Shown here one piece after another: positions 20,930 through 32,600 of a stretch of DNA of 64,000 bases (the stretch's first letter is position 1; the number at the start of each line of letters is the position of its first letter). The DNA comes from Zizania palustris (taxonomy: Eukaryota; Streptophyta; Magnoliopsida; Poales; Poaceae): assembly GCA_019279435.1 (NCBI GenBank), contig JAAALK010000080.1:29728778-29792777 (forward strand), in the 5' to 3' direction. The position numbers and the translations under genes are program-made. Under the pieces are notes generated by a model. It made no database searches. It was given only the letters and a program-made list of their open reading frames with translations, and had not been told where the DNA came from.

Positions 20930-23225
20930 CACTACGGGAGAACTGTGGTTTGCCGAGTGCTACAAGCACTCAGCAAAGCCTAAATTGCACTCGGCAAAGC
21001 GTTCGCCGAGTGTCACACTCAGCAAACGACACTCGGTGAACCCGCTGTCGGTAATTAGGGGTTCGCCGAGTGTTTTTTTTCGGACACTCGGCAAACACAT
21101 CACCGAGTGCCAAAATTTAGCACTCGGCAAACAAAAAACAGGAAATAAAAAAATGTGCAGTATAGGACAGGTCCCGTCCGCACATTTGGTCGAACACCTA
21201 GTGGACACGACGTGTCATGGTGGGGGCGGCCAGATCAGGGAGTGCAGCGTCGGGGACGGGGCAGGGCGCACGACGCCGGGGCGGGGTGGCGCGCGATGAG
21301 GCGGGGCGGGTCGGCGCGTGGAGCCAGGGCGGCGCGCGGTGACGGGGCGACGGCGGCGGTGGGGCGATGGGGCGGCGACGAAGGAGGAGGGAGGAGCAGG
21401 GAGGAGGGAAGAAGAGGGAGGAGGAAGGAGGAGGATGGAGGGTGGGTGGGGAGTATTTAAAAAAATGTGAAAATTTTGAAAAAAATTGGCGCCAAGTTTG
21501 AAATTTTGCGGGAAGAGGAGTGTGGGAAGGAAATTTTGGTGTTTGCCGAGTGTTACACTCGGCAAATACCAAATCTTTGCCGAGTACCTCAAATTTGGCA
21601 CTCGGCAAAGAGTTTTTATTTTTAAAACTTTGTTTAATTTGTTTTATAATCTTTTTCCTCATATAAATTATAAAACTATAGTGCATAAGGACTTAAAATA
21701 AACTCAAAAACATAAATATATATTTTTGAATAATTTAGTTTATTATTTTATGCACTTTTAGTTCAACTTTGACACGTTTTAATTTAAATCCTAGAAATAT
21801 AATTAAAGCATTAAAAATAGCAAACTGAACTAAACAAATATGAAATTTTTACATGGGATAATATACGTAGTATTTTGAATTTCAAAAAAAAATCAAGATC
21901 AAACAAAAATTTAATCATTAATTTTTTTTCAAATCTATCCCATTTCTTCTCTAAACTCCAATTCCTCCTCTCAAAATATCCAATTTTTAAACACTATACG
22001 TGATAACTTTATCGAAACATTTTTAAATTTTTATCACAACATCTTCATATCATATCATAACACCATCTCAAGTATAATATTTTTCGGAATTGTTTTGAAT
22101 TTTTAGAATTAAAAAACTATTAAAGTCTACGTTGCCGATAGAGTTTCGAACCTAGTTTTTTCAAAATTTATTTCAATTTAGTTCATAAGAACTCAAAATA
22201 TAGTAAGAAATATTAATATGATTTTTCTATAATTTTTGATTCATTATTTTAGGCACTTGTAGTTCAAATGTCACCTATTTCAATTTAAATCCTAGAAACA
22301 TACTTAATGAATTAAAATTAGCAAACTAAATAAATGTTGAATTTTTACATGAAATAATATATGTTGTATTTTTAGTTCACAAAAAAATTCAAGGTCAAAC
22401 AAAAATTTAATTATTAATTCTCTTTCAAATCTATCTCATTTCTTCTCTAAACTCCAATTCCTCCTCTCAAAATATCCAATTTGTAAACACTATACGTGAT
22501 AACTTTATCGAAACATTTTTAAATTTTTATCACAACATCTTCATATCATATCATAACACATTCTCAAGTATAATATTTTTCAGAATTGTTTTAATTTTTT
22601 TATAATTAAAAAACTATTAAAGTCTATGTTGTCGATAGAGTGTCGCAACCTAGTTTTTTCAAAATTTATTTCAATTTAGTTCATAAGAACTCAAAATATA
22701 GTAAGAAATATGAATATGATTTTTCTATAATTTTTGATTCATTATTTTAAGCACTTGTAGTTCAAATGTCACCTATTTCAATTTAAATCCTAGAAACATA
22801 CTTAATAAATTAAAAATAGCAAACTGAACTAAATAAATGTTGAATTTTTACATGAGATAATATATGTTGTATTGTGAGTACAGAAAAAATTTCAAGCCAA
22901 AACGAAATTGCAAATAACATATAGACTTGAAACAAGGTTTCATACAAAATAAAAATATGTTTGCTGAGTGTTTTTTGAAAAACACTCGGCAAACCAAGTG
23001 TCTTTGGCGAGTGTTTTTCAAAACACACTCGGAAAACCCCAAATTTTTTTTACCTCTCAAAAATGTCGTTGTGACGCCCGTTAGTCTCCAGCTTTGTCGA
23101 GTGTATTTTTTTGTGGGCACTCGGCAAAGAATTGATTCGCCGAGTGTTTAAAGTTTGCCGAGCGCCCGAGATATTGCACTCGATAAAGGAGAGGACACTT
23201 AGCAAACTTTGAGTTTCCGGTAGTG
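20930..23225. mobile_element. Non-autonomous CACTA (En/Spm) element
   Basis: A 2296-bp element beginning CACTACGGGAGAAC and ending in the complement of CACTACCGGAAACTC. It is flanked by a 3-bp duplication CAC (20927-20929; 23226-23228). Both ends carry many copies of TTTGCCGAGTG / CACTCGGCAAA, the subterminal transposase-binding repeats typical of grass CACTA elements. The interior has a GC-rich block (21190-21460) and a ~498-bp AT-rich tandem repeat (about 21700-22900). No transposase coding sequence was seen. It interrupts element D between the pre-integrase part and the integrase zinc finger. Confidence 0.93.
21700..22910. repeat. ~498-bp AT-rich tandem repeat inside the CACTA element
   Basis: About two and a half units. 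The phrase TAGTAAGAAATAT recurs at 22201 and 22699, giving a 498-bp period; a more diverged unit precedes. Each unit includes AAACTCCAATTCCTCCTCTC and GTTCAAATGTCACC. The complement is homologous to the repeat inside the hAT element at 25380-26810. Confidence 0.85.
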
Positions 23226-24976
23226 CACTTGGCATCGACGTCTCGGTCATCCCAGGAAAGTTGTTCTTCAGAACCTCACCCGGTCCTCTTCCATCACGTG
23301 CAACAAGTCGGACGATGACCATCTATGACATGCGTGTCAGCTTGGGCAGCATATTTGATTACCTTTTGATAGTTCTCTATCGTGAGCCTCTAAGAATTTT
23401 GATCTTATACACTGTGATTTGTAGACATCACCTATTATCAGTCTTTCTGGATTCAAATATTACTTAGTAATTCTTGATGATTGCTCGCATTTTCTTTGGA
23501 CTATTCCTCTTCGGTTAAAGTCTGATGCTTTTTTGGCTATCTCTAATTTTTTCGCTCATGTTTTCACGCAGTATGGTTGCACCATCAAATCTGTGCAATA
23601 TGACAACGACCGCGAGTTTGATAACTCTGCATCCCATGCCTTCTTTCTTGGCAAGGGAGTCTCCCTCCGCATGTCTTGCCCATATACCTCACAACAAAAT
23701 GGGAGAGCCGAGCGCATGATTCGCACCATCAACAATGTCACCTGCACTCTTCTTTTTCAGTCTTCTATGCCCCCCATCTATTGGACTGCTGCCCTAGCCA
23801 CTGCCACACACCTCATCAATCGTCTTCCTACCAAGACACTACACATGAGCACCCCTTTTCTCGCTCTTCATGGTACTCCACCATCATACCATGACCTCCG
23901 CGTTTTTGGGTGTACCTGTTACCTCAATCTCTTAGCCACCACCCCTCACAAACTTGCCCCCACGTTCCACTGTTTGTGCTTTCATCGGCTACTCACCTGA
24001 TCATAAGGGGTACAGGTGTCTCGACCTTGCCACCAATCGTGTCATCATCTCTTGACATGTTGTTTTTAACGAAACAACATTTCCCTTCTCCCTCCACCGG
24101 CCTTCGCCACCCCCTCAAGAGCTCGATTTTTTAACTAATGACGACACCCTACCAGTGTATTCTCTTCCTGTAGGTGCACCGTGGCTTGCTGGCTCCTTGG
24201 CCGCACCCACACCGTCGCATGTCACCTCTCAACCGATGGCGCGACCGCCTCGGCCTGGGTTTTCACCTCGGACGCTCCCTCAGGGGCCTCCACCTGCTCC
24301 CCAGCCGGCTACGGTGTCCCCAGTACCCGTGGCACCTTCGACTACCTCCCAGGTGTCTCCGACACCCTCTGTACCGGCAGCCGCAGCACCTACGGCATCC
24401 CAGGTGTCCCTAGCTCCCCCTTCACTAAGTTGTTGATCGTCTACACTCGGCGCAACGCTACTACTACTGCGACGGCTTCGGTGCTGCGACACCCAGTCGT
24501 CCCCGCCCCCCCTTCACCGAGCTACCGATCGACTACACTCGACGCACTAGGCCAGCCGTTACGATGGCTCCTACCCCTCTGCCCCAACAGCCTCTCGGCA
24601 GCGAGGCCGCGGTGCTACCCGTCACACCACCTGTGAACCCTCATAGGATGATCACGAGGGCCAAGGACGGTTTTCAGATGGCTATGCAACCATTCACCTT
24701 CATCGTTTCGTCACCTTCTCCGATCCCGTCCTCTGTCCGTTCCGCACTCGCCGATCCTAATTGGCGTGCGGCAATGGAAGATGAGTACGGGCCCTCATGA
24801 GCAACGACACTTGGGAACTTGTTTCCCGGCCTTGTGGTTCGAACGTCGTCACCGACAAGTGGATCTTCACCCACAAGCTTCGCACCAACGGCTCCTTTGA
24901 TCGCTACAAGACTCATTGGGTCCTCCAGGGCTTCACTCAGCATACTGGTGTTGACTACGATGAGACGTTCAACCAG

Positions 24977-27281
24977 TAGGGGTGAAAACGGATCGGATAC
25001 AGACGGATATCACTAATATCATATCCTTTTTCATATATTTTTTCGGATTCGAATTCAGATTCGGATAATCCGGATACGGATACGGAGTCGGATATCATCG
25101 AATACAAATACGGAGCGGATACGAATCGAATACGAATACGGTTACGAATACTTACCGAATATCAATAATGTATTTATTTATTCACGATCACAATAGACAA
25201 ATGACAAATAATAGTTAACATCATATAAATCATCACGAACGGGGAGAGAGAGGTGACAGGAGTAGGAGAGACCGGGAGAGAGAAAGAAAAATTAGGGTTG
25301 ATAGAGTTTTAGTCAAAGTTGACTATTTACTTATTTTTGGAGTGAGAGAGATAAAGTTTAAAATTGTAAATTTGAAATATAAATGATCGTTTAAAGTTGA
25401 ATTTTTTTCTAATATCAAAATACAACATATATAATATCATAAAAAAATTTCACATTTTTATGCATAAGTTTGCTATTTTTAATTCATTATGTATGTTTCT
25501 TTGATTTATATTGAAATTTGTCAAATTTGAACTACAAGTGCACGAAATAATGAACCAAAAATTGTAAAAAAATCATATTCATGAATTTGAGTCTATTTTA
25601 AGTCAGTATCCACTAAATTGAAAGATATTTTTTTAAAAAATTGTTACGACACTCGATGGACAACATAGAGCTTAATGAAATTTTAATTCTAAAAAATTCA
25701 AATAAATTCTGAAAAATACGAGACGTCTCATGGTATCATCATACGATACATAGATGCTGTGATAAAAATTTAAAATTATTTTGACAAAGTTTTCATGTAC
25801 GATGTTAAGAAAGATGGAGATTTGAGAGTAATGAATTAGAATGTTAAGAAGAAATGTGTTAGGTTTAAAATCAAATCAATAGTTATATCTTCGTTTAAAC
25901 TTGATTTTTTTTCTATGATCAAAATATATCATATCTAATCTTATAAAAAAATTTCACATTTTTATACATAAGTTTGCTATTTTTAATTCATTATGTATGT
26001 TTCTTTGATTTATATTGAAATTTGTCAAATTTGAACTACAAGTGCATGAAATAATGAACCAAAAATTCTAAAACAATCATATTCATGAATTTGAGTCTAT
26101 TTTAAGTCAGTATCCACTAAATTGAAAGATATTGTTTTAAAAAATTGTTACGACACTTGATGGACAACGTGGAGCTTAATAATATTTTAATTCTAACAAA
26201 TTCAAATCAAGTCTGAAAAATACGATACGTCTCATGGTATCATCATACGATACAAAGATGTTGTGATAAAAATTTAAAATTATTTTGACAAAGTTTGCAT
26301 CTACGATGTTAAGAAAGATGGAGATTTGAGAGTAATGAGTTAGAATGTTAAGAAGAATGTGATAGGTTTAAAAGCAAATCAATAGTTACATCTTTGTTTA
26401 AACTTGATTTTTTTCTATGATTAAAATACAACATATCTAATCTTATAAAAAAATTCACATTTTTATACATAAGTTTGCTATTTTTAATTCATTATGTATG
26501 TTTCTTTGATTTATATTGAAATTTATCAAATTTGAACTACAAGTGCATGAAATAATGAACTAAAAATTCTAGAAAAATCATATTCATGCATGTGAGTCTA
26601 TTTTAAGTCAGTATCCACTAAATTGAAAGATATTTTTTAAAAAAAATGTTACGACACTCGATGGACAACGTTGAGCTTAATGAAATTTTAATTCTAAAAA
26701 ATTCAAATTAAGTCTGAAAAATACGATACGTCTCATAGTATCATCATACGATACATAGATGCTGTGATAAAAATTTAAAATTATTTTGACAAAGTTTGCT
26801 ATTTTTCATTAATTCATTGTGTTTCTAAAATTTAAATTGAAAGAACTAAAAAAATATTTTTTTATTTATTATAAAATTTTATCTGTTTAAATTTATAGAA
26901 ATTTATCCCATTTTTAAAAATATATATATTTTTTTAAAAAATATTCTTTATTTTTTTAAAAAAATGTTTTTTTAAAAAAATAAAGAAGATTTTTTATTTC
27001 AAACTCCTTGGGCGGTTGGGCCATGGCGCCATGGCAGTGGCCCTGCCAGCCCAATATGAAGGCCTATTTATGTGATGTGGGCCTGCAGTATGGCCAGTGG
27101 GCCTATATTATTAATGGGCCGGATATCCGAATAAGAACTATCCGGATTATCCGAATCCGTATCCGTATCCGACGGATATCAGGCATATCATATTCGTTTC
27201 CGTATCCGAATCAAAAAAATCCGAATCTGAATCCGTTTTTCCGGATACGGTCGGAAACTATCCGAACCACTTTCACCCCTA
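24977..27281. mobile_element. Ds-like non-autonomous hAT element
   Basis: A 2305-bp element with termini TAGGGGTGAAAACGGATCGG (left) and, on the complement, TAGGGGTGAAAGTGGTTCGG (right). These are similar to the TAGGGATGAAAACGG ends of maize Ac/Ds. It is flanked by a perfect 8-bp duplication TCAACCAG (24969-24976; 27282-27289). Subterminal regions repeat GGATACGGA and CCGTATCC. The interior is a ~502-bp AT-rich tandem repeat and no transposase was recognised. It splits the RT of element D just after the DETF motif. Confidence 0.94.
25380..26810. repeat. ~502-bp AT-rich tandem repeat inside the hAT element
   Basis: Three units. The phrase CACATTTTTAT followed by AAGTTTGCTATTTTTAATTC recurs at about 25451, 25955 and 26456, giving periods of 504 and 501 bp. 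Units also share TTTGAACTACAAGTGCA and TTAAGTCAGTATCCACTAAA. The last unit breaks down into simple A/T sequence near 26810. Confidence 0.88.
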
Positions 27282-28607
27282 TCAACCAGTGGTGAAACCG
27301 GCCACCATACGCACGGTGCTCTCCATTGCTGCTTCCCGTGACTGGTCGATTCAGCAGCTTGACGTGAAGAACACTTTTCTCCACGGGACCCTCACTGAGA
27401 CTGTCTACTACAGCCAGCCGACTAGGTTTGCAGATCCTGCTCACCTCGACTTGGTCTGCCGTCTGAAGAAGTACTTGTATGGACTTAAACAGGCGCCCCA
27501 CGCTTGGTACAGCTGGTTCGCGTCCTTTCTACTCTCCCTGGGGTTTGCCAAGGAAAAATCCGACAATTCTTTGTTCGTCTTCTGTCGCGGCTCCGATAAG
27601 ACATATTTGTTACTATATGTCGATGACATCATACTAACAGCCTCCAGCATGGAGTTCCTGCGTCGGATTATTTCCGCTCTCCAGCGGGAATTTGCGATGA
27701 AGGATTGGGGGCCTCTCCACCACTTCCTCGGCATCACTGTCGAACGGCGTCCTAACGGGTTGTTCCTGCACCAGCGCACCTGCACCCTTGACATTCTCAA
27801 GCGTGCAGCCATGGCTTACTGTAAGCCGTGTTCGACTCCGATAGACCTGAAGGCAAAGTTGGCTGCTGACTCCAGGCCTCATGTTCCAGATCCCTCCTAG
27901 TACCACAGCATCGTCGGGGCATTGCAGTATTTGACCTTCACACGGCCCGACATCGTCCGGCCATTGCAGTATTTGACCCTCACACGGCCCGACATCGCCT
28001 ATGCCATGCAACAGGTCTGTCTGCATATGCACGACCCCCCGAGAGTCCCATCTGGTGGCCATGAAGCGTATTTTGCGCTACCTTCAAGGCACGCCAGACT
28101 ACGGGCTCCTCCTATGTTGCCCGTGCTCCACCGACCTCATTGTCTACACTGACGCTGACTGGGCCGGTTGTCCCGACACACGACGCTCGACTTCAGGCTA
28201 CATAGTGTTTTTGGGTGACAACTTGGTGTCCTGGTCCACCAAGCAGCAGACAGTCGTCTCCCGCTCTAGTGCGGAGGCCGAGTACCACGTTGTCGCTAAT
28301 GGTGTGGCCGAGGCCACCTGGTTGTGCCAGCTACTGCTGGAACTCCAGGCGCCCCCATCACGGTGCACGCTCGTCTACTGTGACAACATCAATGCTGTGT
28401 ACCTCTCCAACAACCCCGTTCAACACCAACGCACCAAACATGTGGAGATTAATCTTCACTTCGTCCGGGAGAAGGTCGCCATCGGCCACGTCCGCGTCCT
28501 CCATGTCCCAACGACATCGCAGTTCGCCGACGTGTTCACGAAGGGTCTCCCGTCTTCGGTGTTTGAGGAATTTTGGTCTAGTCTCAACATCTGTAGTGGC
28601 TGAGTTG

Positions 28608-28620
28608 TGACTGTGGGGGG
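28608..28620 (+). other. Element D polypurine tract
   Basis: GTGACTGTGGGGGG lies directly before the TGTTGGAATC start of the D 3' LTR. Confidence 0.6.
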
Positions 28621-28840
28621 TGTTGGAATCTGTTTTGTGGTATTAGTCCTTATCCCTCTCTTGCTTGTGGGCCTACTTAGGGGCTGCCTTGGCTGTCAAG
28701 TAGGCTACTTGACTTGGCTGCCAAGCCTCTCTCTACTTGCCTTGGCAGCCAAGTCCTCTTCTCCCCTATATGTATTCCTCCATGTACAAACTATTTGGAT
28801 CATGGAGTAATACACTAATACAGTAGTTCATCCTCTAACA
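28621..28840 (+). repeat. Element D 3' LTR
   Basis: A short 220-bp LTR from TGTTGGAATC to CCTCTAACA, with inverted ends TGTTGGA/TCTAACA. CTATATGTATT near 28765 is a possible TATA region. The matching 5' LTR is absent from the window. Confidence 0.75.
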
Positions 28841-28960
28841 AGATTCATCTCGCGAATAATCTTCTGATTCTGTAATTATTTTTATAATTAATTGACGTTT
28901 AGTCTTTCAAATTAATGTCCAAACATCCATGCAGACTAAATTTTAGTCAATGGAACAAAC
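28841..28960. mobile_element. 3' half of a Tourist-like MITE
   Basis: Starts AGATTCATCTCGCGAATAAT and runs through TAATTAATTGACGTTTAGTC and GACTAAATTTTAGTC to GGAACAAAC. This order is that of the widespread grass MITE family with ACTAAACTTTAGTC termini. Only one half is present, abutting the D LTR, so D inserted into the MITE or the other half was deleted. Confidence 0.5.
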
Positions 28961-29619
28961 TTCCAAAGAGGTGGAGAGAAAATGTTTTTTTGTTGATATC
29001 CATCTAAGAAATTGGGGATGATGCTACTTATTACTTAAGAATAATAATATGGTCGTGCATTTTCTGGAAGAGGTAAAGCAATGTTTTGGTGAAGAGACGA
29101 TTTATTGGAGGATTGGAGGGTTCAGAACATGAGGAACATGCCATAATCTTGTGAGGGTCGTGTTGATAGCGACAAATTATCAATTTTCTGCACAGACATT
29201 TATATTGTACAGTGTTTCCCAATTATATTCACTCCACCCAACATTATCTTGTCTTGATTCCTGATTACGAGTTACGACAGGTTGCTACTGAGCAAAAGTG
29301 TTGTTCTCAGCAGGAGCCTGCACTCTCCAGAACTCCAGATGAAATGTTCCTGCATATATGTTTTTTTGTGAGTACTGTATGCCCGTCCACAACTGTTTGC
29401 AATTGTGTTTTCCACATTCTGGTAGCACACATTGACAAAATCCAAGCCTCCAAGGGGACAGAGTGAAATGGTGTGTCATTAATAACTGAACAAACATGGT
29501 CACCAACTGTTGTTGGACAAAAGCTAACTGCAATTGTTACAAGAGAGACGCATATGAACTCTACCTGTCAGCACTAACTTACATCTTCACAAGGTATGGA
29601 AGCTGTCTTGGCGTTATTA
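28961..29619. other. 3' flank of the FHA gene
   Basis: No coding sequence or repeat recognised. It lies just downstream of the FHA gene stop codon and must contain its 3' UTR and polyadenylation region; the polyadenylation site could not be fixed. Confidence 0.4.
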
Positions 29620-32600
29620 TCAATCATCCTCGTCGTCGTCATCGAACTCCTCTTCCTCACTCGGCTCTTCCACAGGTTCATCCTCTTCATTAACAATAAA
29701 ACCTCCAAGTGTTTCATCTTCTTCATCTTCCTCATCCTCTTCATCACCAGCATTCTTATCTCCCCCTTTATCATCTGATTTTTCCTTTCGAGATTTCTTT
29801 GCTTCTTTAGATCTTGTTACATACTTTGATCTCTTCACACTAGAACCTATTGACATGGAGTTTTTCTCATCCCCACTTTCACCTGTCCAGTCCTCATCTT
29901 CATGCTGCCCCTCATCCTTCTTGATCATACCTTTACCCTTTAATCTACCTCCCTTTTTACTAACCACATCATCTTCATCATCAGAGCTTCTTCTTGCTTC
30001 CTCCAGAAACCAATTCCAATCCTTCGGAGGACGAATCCTTCCCTTTGGGTAGCTATCAAATTCATGGCCCATTGATAAGAACCCAAATTCTGCAGCCAAA
30101 AAACTATACTTTATGGATCGATGGAATGGAAGGAAAGTAGTTTTCATGCGGCGCAAACACACCAAACATAATTTTTTCCACATCCTTAAATTTCTGAGGA
30201 ATCAATGGCCTGTTTCAATATCAAGGCTGGATTTTATAGCTAACAAGAAGGAATGGCAACATTTGTAAACTGAACTCCACAATGGTCTTTGGCATTTTCA
30301 AAGAAACCAAAATAGGTGTTTAGAGCAACTTTAAGAGAGCTTCTATAATTAGTTCCCTATATTCTTGTATATTGAACCATCTTAATTTTAAAACTTTCTA
30401 AAAATCAATCAATCCACAACAGTATATTTATAATCATAATTCCTGTATTTTAAGGAGATTAAAAAGAGATTTACTACTTTTGAGAAAAATGAGAAGTGAT
30501 TTATAGGATCACTTAAAATATAAGATCATTTGGGAATATTGTTGCAGCATGATTTTGTTTCAAAATAACCAAATTTAATTTTGAGAAACTAGATAGTAAT
30601 AATATTGGAGATGGTCCGTCTAACCTATAGCAAAATGACAACCATTTTGTACTTAGCGTCAACCAAAACAAGCTAACTACACAAGGCAAGATGAAAACTA
30701 ATGCAATGAAACTAATCGCTTAAGGGGCCCTAAACTAAACTTTAGTCCCCTCTTTTTTACAGGACTAAACTTTAGTCCCTTCTTGTTTGATTCTAAGGAC
30801 TAAAGGACTAAAAGAGAGTGAGGGACTAAAGGGTTAAAGTTTAGGGACTAAACTTTAGTCCTTTTATTCCCTAAATTGCCAAACATGGGGACTAAAAGGG
30901 ACTAAAGTTTAGTCCCTAAACTTTAGGGGCCCCAAACCAAACACCTCCTAAGGGCATTCCCAACCCACCACCTCAGCTAGTGTCTTAAGCATTTAATGTA
31001 ATGCCACATAAGCAAAATTTCTGATGTGGCATAGAAATTAATGAAGAAAGAGAATAAAATTGCAAGAAACCGTGTCTTCCTCACGACACTGCGTCGACAC
31101 AATGTCCAAAAAAATTGAAACGAGCGAAAACAGCGTTGGACGCATAGTTTCTTCCGTCCTGATTTTTTGAGGGATCTGATATGCGCACCAGCTCCCCGAT
31201 GTCTACCGGCACCATGCCATCCCCCGCTAGCTTCTCGCCAGTTCCCTTGCTAGATTCCTACCGCATGAAGATTTCTCGGTCATCTTCGCGCCAAGAAATT
31301 GGCGGGTCAGCGTCGCCTCATTTCCCCGCATCATCTTTGCGCAGTCGTGCCTTCTTGTTCCCACCAGCATGTGAATCATCCATGAATCGCTCCCCATCCT
31401 CAGCTCCTGCCCAAATCACTCCCCATCCTCCTGCTGTCTCTAAGCCGTACACAAGGATGAATCCAACTGATCAACAATCCAAACAGATTGTTGGTGAATC
31501 GAGCACCACTGCCGCAAGAGTTGGCAGTCCTCCAGAAATTGTTGGTGCTAGACAAGCTAGAGGTCCAGATAGCTCTTCTACTCGATGGCTAGAATCATCT
31601 CCTGGCAGCTCTAGATGGTATGAACCTCTTTGATTCTTGCTTTTTATTCTTGAAATTGTTAGTAATTCCAGTTCATTTCAGTGTCCTGTCAGTGTTGCTT
31701 CAAGTTTCAGTTATGTGAGCTCATGTATGAGCGCGTCGTAGGAGCCTGATGCATGCCTCAGTTCATGTAGTGGTTTAGATCATTTTTCTGCTTTGTGATG
31801 TGGTTCATGGTGTTCAGGAAGCATGGCGTGCATGCATGCGTGTTCATGGTGTTAGTGGCCATGATCGTGATGTGGTTTTTTACTTATATGCAATTAAGAG
31901 TCAGAAAATGTAGTGTTTCTTATGCAGCACAAAAGTTCTTGCTGTTTGGGATCGCTGATTGCATGAGTTCAAGTGTTTGAGTGCAACAGAAACAGCATGG
32001 TAACAAGCACGTGTTCAGGCTAAAAAGGAAACCAACAGTAACATGACTAAGCAACAAAGGCATTTTTACCTGTTAGTGTGTCTATGTGAAAGCAGAATTG
32101 TGACTTGTTTGCATACTTGCATCAGAACTATGTTTAGACTTGCATCAGATTTGCATTAGCTCTTGTGCTTTTCTTTTTCAGGATGTATCCACCAGGTGGT
32201 TATGTCAATTACCTACAGGGTCACCTGCCAGAAAATTTTTATTTTGTTGGTGGACCAATGAACCATGTAACAGTGTCACCTATAACTCCATGTGCTAAAG
32301 AGACTCCATCACCAACTAGGAGCTCTACCGATGCTGTTGCGCAGATGGGTTCACAAGAGGATGAACCAATTATTTTTGAGGATGATAACATCATTCAGCC
32401 ATCTAATGCTAGATCCGACAAACGATTAAATTGGTCAAGTGAAGAAGATATTAGGCTGGTAAGGATGGCTACTGTTCTTTACTTTCTGTTAAGTACATTA
32501 AATTGACTCTTCTTCCTATTGTAGGTTAGTGCTTGGTTGCAAAACTCAATTGATCCTATTGATGGAAATGATAAGAAGTCTGATCAATATTGGTCAGCAG

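Larger units (their letters stand above)
20422..28603 (+). pseudogene. Element D copia gag-pol relic, split by two transposons
   Basis: Ty1/copia polyprotein in three pieces: 20422-20929, 23229-24976 and 27290-28603. Piece 1 carries the protease, whose catalytic Asp is Asn (VFNSGASSH, AAC at 20547). Piece 2 carries the integrase zinc-finger part (GHPGKVVLQNL), HCDL, YDNDREF and QNGRAERMIRT, then a Pro/Ser-rich linker and the start of RT. Piece 3 carries RT with LLYVDDIIL near 27613 and RNase H with SAEAEYHVVA, ending near 28603. Stops, frameshifts and a ~42-bp internal duplication (about 27917-28000) inactivate it. The short 220-bp LTR and protease style suggest the Ale/Retrofit (Hopscotch-like) lineage. 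The 5' LTR and most of gag are missing. Confidence 0.87.

Noticed and set aside
21198..21686. 162-residue minus-strand frame in the CACTA element
   Set aside because: Low-complexity Pro/Arg/Ser translation of a GC-rich block and subterminal repeats; no transposase motif.
29855..30052. Plus-strand frame over FHA exon 2
   Set aside because: Complement of the Glu/Lys-rich tail, giving a Ser/Pro/Phe-rich shadow.
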